This document shows, one piece after another, positions 5,430 through 10,985 of a stretch of 10,985 bases of DNA. The stretch spans positions 1 through 10,985 of the forward strand of contig JBGUTC010000017.1 in assembly GCA_045132895.1 (NCBI GenBank). The letters run 5' to 3'. Each line of letters starts with the position of its first letter. Position 1 is the stretch's first letter. The notes under the pieces were generated by a model that saw only the letters and a list, made by a program, of their open reading frames with translations, was not told the origin of the DNA and ran no database searches. The translations under genes were made by a program, and so were the position numbers. The DNA is from UMGS755 sp045132895 (GTDB taxonomy: Bacteria > Bacillota > Clostridia > UBA1381 > UBA9506).

Positions 5430-6434
5430 ATGAAACGTATTGCAGTCATCGGCTCCGGTGGTTGGGGTACAGCCATTGCTTCGCTTTTGGCACGGAACGG
5501 CCACCGGGTTGTCCTTTGGTCTTACTTGAAGGAGGAGTCTCTTTCTCTTTCTGAAGAAAAAGAAAATAAACAGTTTTTACCCGGCGTTTTTCTGCCGGAC
5601 ACCATTCAATATACGGCTTCCCTGGAAGAAGCGGCAAATCATGCAGAGATTATCGTAATGGTGACACCGTCTTCTGCAATTCATGCAACAGCCAAAGCAT
5701 TGTCGCCTTATGTGGCGCCGGGAACTGTTGTCGTCAATGCCTCCAAGGGTCTGGAGCAGGAAACACAGAAACGGTTGTCGGTAGTCGTGAAAGAGGCTAT
5801 TCCTCAGGCAACTGTTGCGGTTATGTCCGGTCCGTCCCATGCAGAAGAAGTTGGCAGACAATTGCCGACTACCAATGTGGTAGCCTGTGAGGATATGTCT
5901 GTTTCGGAAATGCTGCAATCTGTCTTTATGCGGGATACCTTTCGTGTTTATACCAGCCAGGATATGGTTGGTGTTGAATTGGGAGGCGCGCTGAAGAACG
6001 TCATTGCTCTTTGTGCCGGTATTAGCGATGGTCTGGGTCTTGGAGATAATGCCAAGGCGGCGCTTATGACAAGAGGTATGGCAGAAATTACCCGTTTAGG
6101 TGTTTCGATGGGTGCTGACCCCTTAACGTTCTTGGGACTTTCCGGTATGGGTGACTTGATTGTAACCTGTACCAGTATGCATTCCCGCAATCGCCGTGCC
6201 GGTATTTTAATCGGTCAGGGCAAAACGCCTGAAGAGGCAGTCAAAGAAGTTAAAATGGTCGTTGAGGGTTTTTATACCACAATGGCAGCCTACAAGTTGG
6301 CTAAGAAGATGAATGTGGAAATGCCCATTGTTGAGCAGGCCTATGGTGTTTTATTTGAAGGAAAAAATGCAAGAAATGCCGTGATGAGTCTGATGGTTCG
6401 CGAAAAGAAAGACGAGGCTCTGGAAGAAGCATAA
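5430..6434 (+). CDS. gpsA: NAD(P)-dependent glycerol-3-phosphate dehydrogenase GpsA
   Basis: GpsA reduces dihydroxyacetone phosphate to sn-glycerol-3-phosphate in the cytoplasm, supplying the backbone used by PlsY. The 334-residue product has the normal family length. The N-terminal Rossmann fold shows GSGGWGTA (residues 8-15). NASKGL (103-108) carries a conserved substrate-binding lysine, SGPSHAEEV (133-141) follows, and GGALKNVIAL (185-194) includes the catalytic Lys189. The C-terminal helical domain includes GLSGMGDLIVTCTS (236-249) and the arginine-containing SRNRRAG stretch. An AAAAAGGAG site overlaps the end of plsY (5411-5419), 10 nt from the ATG. The 7-nt gap to plsY implies co-transcription and probably coupled translation. 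No anomalies were seen. Confidence 0.98.
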   Translation: MKRIAVIGSGGWGTAIASLLARNGHRVVLWSYLKEESLSLSEEKENKQFLPGVFLPDTIQYTASLEEAANHAEIIVMVTPSSAIHATAKALSPYVAPGTVVVNASKGLEQETQKRLSVVVKEAIPQATVAVMSGPSHAEEVGRQLPTTNVVACEDMSVSEMLQSVFMRDTFRVYTSQDMVGVELGGALKNVIALCAGISDGLGLGDNAKAALMTRGMAEITRLGVSMGADPLTFLGLSGMGDLIVTCTSMHSRNRRAGILIGQGKTPEEAVKEVKMVVEGFYTTMAAYKLAKKMNVEMPIVEQAYGVLFEGKNARNAVMSLMVREKKDEALEEA

Positions 6435-6466
6435 AGACCCATTACTGTGCGGTGGAGATGAGTAAC

Positions 6467-7645
6467 ATGTTTGAAAAATTTTTTAGAAAGAAAAAGCAGG
6501 GGCCCGAGCTTGAGCAGATTTTAGAAGATGCTGTCAAGGCCGTCGGTCAGGAACTGGAAGCAGCTTCTGAAGAGGAGACCGTCGCGGAGGAGCCATCCCT
6601 TGCGGAAGAACCAATTGCAGAAGAACCGGTTGCTGAAGAGCCGGTTGCAGAGGAGTCTGCTTCTGAAGGGAAAAACGATTCAGAGGAATCTGTTTTGGTA
6701 GAAGAGAGAGAAGAACCCAAGGAGAAAAAAGGCTTTTTCAGCCGTTTAAAAGAGAGTCTGGGTAAAACACGTTCAGCCATTTCCGATAAGGTTGATGCCG
6801 TCTTATTTTCTTTAGGAAAAATTGACGAAGATTTATATGAAGAACTGGAAGAGGCTTTGATTATGTCTGATATTGGTGCAGAGACCTCTGCATATATCAT
6901 TAACACACTGAAAGACAAAGCAAAAGCCAATGGCGCAAAAGAAGTCATAGAAATTAAGGCGCTGCTCAGAGAAATTGTAGAAGAAATCTTATCTTCTCAG
7001 GATACGGAATTACACTTGGATTCAACACCTTCTGTTATTATGGTGATTGGCGTCAACGGTGTGGGTAAAACAACTTCTATTGGTAAACTGGCGCATTATT
7101 ACAAAAGTCAGGGAAAGAAGGTTGTTTTAGCAGCGGCGGATACTTTCCGTGCGGCGGCAATTGACCAGCTGGAAATCTGGGCGGAACGTGCCGGCGTAGA
7201 CCTTGTTAAGCATCAGGAAGGGGCAGACCCCTCAGCCGTTGTGTTTGACAGTATTCAGGCAGCAAAAGCGCGAGGCGCTGACATCGTTATCTGTGATACG
7301 GCAGGCCGTTTGCATAATAAAAAGAACTTAATGGAAGAATTAAAGAAGACAGCGCGCGTTGTGGAAAGGGAGACGGGCGGAGGCAGTTGTGAAACATTAT
7401 TGGTTCTGGATGCCTCAACCGGTCAGAATGCCCTCGTGCAGACCAGAGAATTTTCTCAGGCGGCAGGGATTACGGGCGTTATCCTGACCAAACTGGACGG
7501 AACGGCAAAGGGTGGCGTGATTTTGCCGCTTTCAAGAGAACAGGGTATCGGCGTGAAGTTCATTGGTGTCGGTGAACAAATCGATGACTTACGTCCCTTT
7601 GAGCCTCAGGCGTTTGCCGAAGCATTATTTCCTGCAAATGAATAA
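6467..7645 (+). CDS. ftsY: Signal recognition particle receptor FtsY
   Basis: FtsY is the membrane-associated SRP receptor GTPase that pairs with Ffh to dock translating ribosomes at the Sec translocon. The 392-residue product has a basic amphipathic N-terminus (MFEKFFRKKK) and a highly acidic A domain (about 12-86) containing EEPxA-type repeats. The helical N domain is at about 88-178. The G domain shows GVNGVGKT (195-202), DTFRAAAIDQL (225-235), DTAGRL (277-282), TKLDGTAKGG (341-350) and GVGEQIDDLRPF (367-378). The frame has upstream GTG (6452) and ATG (6458) codons, but GGTGGAG (6451-6457) with 9 nt spacing supports ATG at 6467. It follows gpsA by 32 nt with no terminator between them, and a strong terminator comes after. 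In many Bacillota ftsY sits next to smc or ffh; here it does not. Confidence 0.98.
   Translation: MFEKFFRKKKQGPELEQILEDAVKAVGQELEAASEEETVAEEPSLAEEPIAEEPVAEEPVAEESASEGKNDSEESVLVEEREEPKEKKGFFSRLKESLGKTRSAISDKVDAVLFSLGKIDEDLYEELEEALIMSDIGAETSAYIINTLKDKAKANGAKEVIEIKALLREIVEEILSSQDTELHLDSTPSVIMVIGVNGVGKTTSIGKLAHYYKSQGKKVVLAAADTFRAAAIDQLEIWAERAGVDLVKHQEGADPSAVVFDSIQAAKARGADIVICDTAGRLHNKKNLMEELKKTARVVERETGGGSCETLLVLDASTGQNALVQTREFSQAAGITGVILTKLDGTAKGGVILPLSREQGIGVKFIGVGEQIDDLRPFEPQAFAEALFPANE
6587..6655 (+). repeat. Degenerate 15-bp tandem repeats coding EEPVA in ftsY
   Basis: Four imperfect consecutive units (EEPSLA, EEPIA, EEPVA, EEPVA, then EE) are encoded by near-identical 15-base segments of the type gaa-gaa-ccg-gtt-gcn; the first unit is one codon longer. 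They lie in the acidic A domain, where length varies widely between species. Synonymous differences between units indicate the repeat is not very recent. Confidence 0.85.
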
Positions 7646-7653
7646 GTCGACTG

Positions 7654-7683
7654 AATAAGCCGGAGTGTTCCGGCTTATTTTTC
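7654..7683 (+). terminator. Strong rho-independent terminator after ftsY
   Basis: AATAAGCCGGA (7654-7664) and TCCGGCTTATT (7669-7679) form a perfect 11-bp stem around the loop GTGT, with a T run through 7682. The stem begins 8 nt past the ftsY stop codon. It ends the DUF512-der-plsY-gpsA-ftsY cluster, yet lies only about 19 nt before the next start codon. Confidence 0.9.
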
Positions 7684-7701
7684 TAAGAAAGGAACAGGAC
7701 T

Positions 7702-10485
7702 ATGAATCATTCTTTTAACGATTTTGGTGGGTTTGGTGGCGGAAACCAGAATTACAAAGATATTTTTACAAAGCACAATCAGGGGAAAATGAAAAAATGG
7801 CTGGTTGTTTTAGTGGTTATCCTGCTGGGGGCGGTTGTCGTCAGCGGCGCGTATGATTTTCTGATGGAATATTGGCAGATTCAGGAAATTGGCGAGAATT
7901 TTACGATTGTGTTCTGGAAGAATTTGTTCAGCCGCATCCTGACCCAGGGCACATGGTTTTTAATTACCTTTGTTTTTTTAAGTGTGAACCTTTTTGTTTT
8001 AAAACATCTTGTGGTAGAAAAGCAGTTTGATGTAGCTTTTCTAAAAAAGAAATGGCCGTATTTTCTTTTAAGTTTTCTGCTTTCTCTGTTTTTTGCCCGG
8101 TATGCTGGCGGACTGTTGTATCAAAAACTGTTAATGGCAGTTTACGGCGAAAGTTTCGGTATTACGGATCCTCTTTTTTCTAAGGATATCGGGTATTACA
8201 TTTTCAGCCGTCCCTTTTTAATCAGTCTTGTCAGCGGCGGCAAAAGTCTTTTGCTGACTCTTTTATTGCTTTCAGCAGCTGTTTACTTTTTTGTTTTCGT
8301 TAAGCGGGGGCACAGAAGTCTGAAAGAAGTGATTCTGAGCGAAAAAGGCGCATTGACTCACGTGGTCGTTTTAGCCATTCTTTATTTTCTGCTTTCTATG
8401 ATGACATATACGTTCTCGGCAGAGAATATCATGTATTCCTCCTTTGGGTCTCAGAATGATATTTTTGGCGCCGGCTATGTGGAAGCGGGAGTCTGGCGGC
8501 AATACTACCGTTTTGCACCGGCTGTTATCCTGTTGACGGTTTTTCTGATTTTGTTCTTTTTATATCGTCGGAAATATCTGTTTTCTCTGTGTGCATTGGG
8601 CATCGTTCCGGTTGTTTTCGTTTTGATCACCCTGGCTTCTGTTGCGGTTGATTCTTTTGTGGTCAGCCCCAATGAACGAAATCTGCAAACGCCCTATATT
8701 GCCTATAATATGGAAGCCACCAGACATGGTTTTGATCTTTCTGATGTTTCAGAAGTGGAGTTTTATCCCCGGTATGACCTGAGTCAGAGCACAATCGCCG
8801 AGGATGACACATGGATGGCAGGTACCCGTATTGCGGACTATGGCTCTACGTTGACAGCATATAATCAGTTGCAATTTTTGCGCAAGTATTATACATTTAA
8901 CGGAGTTGATGCAGTTCCCTATGAACTTGACGGCGAGCAAAATGTGGTCTTTTTAGCAGCCCGGGAGTTAAACAAAGAGAATCTGGATGCATCAGCCCAG
9001 TCTTATGCCAATCGCGTCTTCCGTTATACCCACGGATTTGGTGCAGTAGCAAGTCCCGTCAACCGTGTGACAACGGAAGGACAGCCGGAATTTTTAATTC
9101 GGGATATTCCCCCCGAATCCTCCTGTGGCATGCCGGCGATTACACAGCCGAGAATTTATTATGGCGAGCTGACAAATGATTACGTGATTGTAGGCGGGAA
9201 TAATCATGAACTTGACTATTCTGAGGGCCTGGAAGATATTCAGTTTACCTATGATGGCGATAGTGGTATTTCCCTTGGATTTTTTAAACGTCTGATGTTT
9301 TCCTGGCGCTATCAGGATTATAAGATGCTTCTGTCCGGCAATGTCGATGCGGACAGCAGGATTCTGATTAACCGGAATGTGGTTGAACGCGTTAAACGTG
9401 TTGCACCCTTTTTGTCTTATGACGGAGACCCTTATCTGGTTGTGGCTGATAACGGACAACTCTATTGGGTGTTAAATGCCTATACCACCTCAGCAAACTA
9501 TCCCTATTCACAGCCCTATGCCAATGTGAACTATGTCCGGAATTCTGTTATGGTCACGGTGAATGCCTATGATGGCACCGTTTTATTCTACCTGATAGAT
9601 GATAGTGATCCGTTGGCAAGAGCATATCGAAACATGTATCCCGGTTTGTTTACAGAGGGGAAGATGCCGGAAGAAATCGCCAGCCATGTCCGTGTGCCGG
9701 AATATTTATTTACGTTACAGGCTCAGGTTTATGAACGGTATCATGTGAAAGATGCCGGTCAATTCTATGACCGGGCGGATGTCTGGGATATTGCCAACGA
9801 AAAATATCAGGATAACGAGATTCCCATGGAGCCTTATTATAACATCATGGAGGTTGACGGGCAGAGCGAAATGGTTCTGATGTTGCCTTTTGTGGTGCAG
9901 GGCAAGCATAACATGGTCGGTCTTCTGGTACAACGGAACGCGCCGGAACATTACGGTGAACTGATGCTTTACCGGTTCCCAAAAAACGAGACAGTCTATG
10001 GTCCGCTTCAGATTGAGAACCGGATTGATAATGATCCTGATATTTCAAGAGAAATGACTCTTTGGGGACAAGGTGGCTCCAGCGTTATTCGTGGTAATCT
10101 GTTGGTAGTTCCCTATAGAAATTCTCTTTTATATGTTGAGCCTATTTATATTACGTCTCAGAACAATGCATCCTTGCCGGAACTAAAGCGAATTGTTGTG
10201 GCGTACGGAGATGCGGTTTCTATGGAAACGACTCTTGAAGGCGCCCTTCGCTCTGTGTTTGCGCAAAGTCATCATGTAACAGAGCCTGAGGCCGTGCCTC
10301 CTTCGGAGAATATGGCGCCTACAGAGGAAGAATTTGCTGATTTAGAAGCCGTTATCAGCAATCTTCTGGGACAGTATGACCGCCTGAAAGAATCAGCGAA
10401 AAATCAGGATTGGCAGGGCATGGGAGATAGTATGGAGCAGCTTGATAAGGTTGTAGAACAACTCCGCCAGGCTCAAGGGGAATAA
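7702..10485 (+). CDS. UPF0182 (COG1615) family large membrane protein
   Basis: Member of the UPF0182 family of unknown function, found in actinobacteria, cyanobacteria and some Bacillota. The 927-residue length is typical. The N-terminus is glycine-rich and cytoplasmic-looking (DFGGFGGGN). Seven hydrophobic segments follow, at about residues 32-50, 82-102, 119-137, 173-200, 218-236, 272-288 and 293-316. A large soluble part of about 600 residues comes next, probably outside the membrane. The family block PNERNLQTPYIAYNMEATRHGF (324-344) lies just after the last helix. The C-terminus after a Pro/Glu-rich linker (about 855-875) is an acidic, probably coiled-coil tail (QYDRLKESAKNQDWQGMG onward), also usual for the family. 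AAAGGA at 7688-7693 gives 8 nt spacing to the ATG. The ftsY terminator lies immediately upstream and no separate promoter is visible. No catalytic motif was recognised, so no function is assigned. Confidence 0.9.
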   Translation: MNHSFNDFGGFGGGNQNYKDIFTKHNQGKMKKWLVVLVVILLGAVVVSGAYDFLMEYWQIQEIGENFTIVFWKNLFSRILTQGTWFLITFVFLSVNLFVLKHLVVEKQFDVAFLKKKWPYFLLSFLLSLFFARYAGGLLYQKLLMAVYGESFGITDPLFSKDIGYYIFSRPFLISLVSGGKSLLLTLLLLSAAVYFFVFVKRGHRSLKEVILSEKGALTHVVVLAILYFLLSMMTYTFSAENIMYSSFGSQNDIFGAGYVEAGVWRQYYRFAPAVILLTVFLILFFLYRRKYLFSLCALGIVPVVFVLITLASVAVDSFVVSPNERNLQTPYIAYNMEATRHGFDLSDVSEVEFYPRYDLSQSTIAEDDTWMAGTRIADYGSTLTAYNQLQFLRKYYTFNGVDAVPYELDGEQNVVFLAARELNKENLDASAQSYANRVFRYTHGFGAVASPVNRVTTEGQPEFLIRDIPPESSCGMPAITQPRIYYGELTNDYVIVGGNNHELDYSEGLEDIQFTYDGDSGISLGFFKRLMFSWRYQDYKMLLSGNVDADSRILINRNVVERVKRVAPFLSYDGDPYLVVADNGQLYWVLNAYTTSANYPYSQPYANVNYVRNSVMVTVNAYDGTVLFYLIDDSDPLARAYRNMYPGLFTEGKMPEEIASHVRVPEYLFTLQAQVYERYHVKDAGQFYDRADVWDIANEKYQDNEIPMEPYYNIMEVDGQSEMVLMLPFVVQGKHNMVGLLVQRNAPEHYGELMLYRFPKNETVYGPLQIENRIDNDPDISREMTLWGQGGSSVIRGNLLVVPYRNSLLYVEPIYITSQNNASLPELKRIVVAYGDAVSMETTLEGALRSVFAQSHHVTEPEAVPPSENMAPTEEEFADLEAVISNLLGQYDRLKESAKNQDWQGMGDSMEQLDKVVEQLRQAQGE

Positions 10486-10532
10486 CAACATACATCCTTT
10501 TGATTGTATTTTAAGAAACTGTAAAAAAATGC

Positions 10533-10561
10533 TTGAAATTTCAGGAAAATTATATTATAAT
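10533..10561 (+). promoter_or_regulatory. rplS promoter (sigma-A type)
   Basis: TTGAAA (10533-10538) and TATAAT (10556-10561) are separated by 17 bp in an AT-rich stretch. The predicted start near 10568 leaves a leader of about 80 nt before rplS. Confidence 0.85.
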
Positions 10562-10567
10562 TATAAG

Positions 10568-10640
10568 GCGAATGTGCAAGAAAAAGGGACGGTCCGCTGC
10601 CTGCTCGCTCAGGTATGAACGTTTAGCACAGAGAGGAGGC
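10568..10640 (+). promoter_or_regulatory. Probable ribosomal protein L19 leader
   Basis: The rplS leader can fold into a closed structure. TGTGC (10573-10577), near the predicted transcript 5' end, pairs with GCACA (10626-10630) directly before the GAGAGGAGG ribosome binding site. Inside, TGCCTG (10598-10603) pairs with CAGGTA (10610-10615), including one G-U pair, around a CTCGCT loop. An L19 leader class is known upstream of rplS in low-GC Gram-positive bacteria and is thought to mediate autoregulation. Assignment rests on position and foldability, not on a covariance search. Confidence 0.6.
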
Positions 10641-10646
10641 AAACAA

Positions 10647-10985
10647 ATGGACGCAATTAAAGCATTAACACAGGATCAGATCAGAACTGACCTGCCGGCA
10701 CTGGAAATCGGTAGCACCGTTAAGGTTCACGTTAAGGTAAAAGAAGGTAACAGAGAAAGAATTCAGGTTTTCGAAGGAACCATCATTAAGGTTCAGAATG
10801 GCGGAATTCAGCAGACCTTCACCGTCAGACGTATTTCCTACGGTATCGGCGTAGAGAGAACTTTCCCCGTAAACTCTCCCAAAATCGCTAAGATTGAGGT
10901 TGTTAGACTGGGTAAGGTTAGAAGAGCCAGACTGTTCTATTTAAGAGATAGAGTCGGTAAGGCTGCTAAGGTCAAACAAAGATTA
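10647..10985 (+). CDS. rplS: 50S ribosomal protein L19 (3' end cut by the window)
   Basis: L19 sits at the 30S-50S interface of the ribosome. The 113 codons visible match the family throughout: an N-terminal helix MDAIKALTQDQIR, then VKEGNRERIQVFEGTIIKVQ (31-50), the signature TFTVRRISYGIGVERTFPVN (57-76), SPKIAKIEVVRLGKVRRARL and FYLRDRVGKAAKVKQRL at the edge. The family is usually about 113-116 residues, so only the last few codons and the stop are probably missing. GAGGAGG (10633-10639) precedes the ATG by 7 nt. Twelve of 13 arginine codons are AGA, showing strong codon bias. In most bacteria rplS closes an rpsP-rimM-trmD-rplS operon; here it has its own promoter after a UPF0182 gene. Confidence 0.98.
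   Translation, partial: MDAIKALTQDQIRTDLPALEIGSTVKVHVKVKEGNRERIQVFEGTIIKVQNGGIQQTFTVRRISYGIGVERTFPVNSPKIAKIEVVRLGKVRRARLFYLRDRVGKAAKVKQRL

Noticed and set aside
5577..5918. Leftward 113-codon frame opposite gpsA
   Set aside because: Antisense shadow of a fully intact gpsA with histidine/arginine/cysteine-rich nonsense composition and no ribosome binding site.
6547..6948. Leftward 133-codon frame opposite ftsY
   Set aside because: Its serine-rich sequence is only the complement of the glutamate-rich acidic domain of FtsY; no start signal.
9094..9459. Leftward 121-codon frame inside the UPF0182 gene
   Set aside because: Antisense to a conserved coding region and without recognisable start signals.
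10489..10513. ATACA/TGTAT hairpin with T residues as a terminator for the UPF0182 gene
   Set aside because: The stem is only five AT-rich pairs and the T run is short; too weak to call.
1..10985. CRISPR array, transposon, prophage, toxin-antitoxin pair or biosynthetic cluster
   Set aside because: No direct repeat array, transposase, integrase or paired small ORFs are visible; every long coding frame is a conserved chromosomal gene.

Overview
The window looks like an ordinary housekeeping stretch of a Bacillota (Firmicutes) chromosome. Evidence: a Veg-family gene behind a promoter with the same hexamers as the Bacillus subtilis veg promoter, strong AGGAGG-type ribosome binding sites, GTG and TTG starts, near-consensus sigma-A promoters with 17-bp spacers, a yceD-rpmF pair, and a PDZ/radical-SAM DUF512 gene next to der. 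Together with a UPF0182 gene and moderate base composition this suggests the Clostridia or Negativicutes side of the phylum; that placement is inference. I see no mobile element, CRISPR array, tRNA, rRNA, prophage or integration scar.

Layout. Two genes are read leftward: rpsO (S15; 115-378), with its own promoter, a structured leader and a hairpin-rich 3' region, and veg (637-906), with a strong promoter and a terminator overlapping its stop codon. Everything else is read rightward. A perfect consensus promoter at 1125-1153, back to back with the veg promoter, drives yceD (DUF177; 1177-1674) and rpmF (L32; 1740-1919), ending at a hairpin terminator near 1931-1971. A five-gene cluster follows: DUF512 protein (2023-3387), der (3411-4733), plsY (4775-5422), gpsA (5430-6434) and ftsY (6467-7645), closed by a perfect 11-bp hairpin terminator. 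A large UPF0182 membrane protein (7702-10485) starts directly after that terminator. A new promoter and a probable L19 leader then precede rplS (L19; from 10647), which runs off the right edge.

How the genes fit together. The theme is ribosome and envelope growth: S15, L32, L19, the 50S assembly GTPase Der and YceD serve ribosome production. GpsA makes glycerol-3-phosphate, and PlsY acylates it in the first step of phospholipid synthesis. FtsY delivers translating ribosomes to the membrane. Having der, plsY, gpsA and ftsY in one apparent transcript would couple ribosome assembly, lipid supply and membrane protein targeting.

I looked for an undescribed system and did not find a convincing one. 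The least understood items are the DUF512 radical-SAM-like protein and the UPF0182 protein. The more interesting non-coding signals are the S15 leader, the hairpin over the rpmF ribosome binding site, the L19 leader, and the three consecutive hairpins downstream of rpsO.
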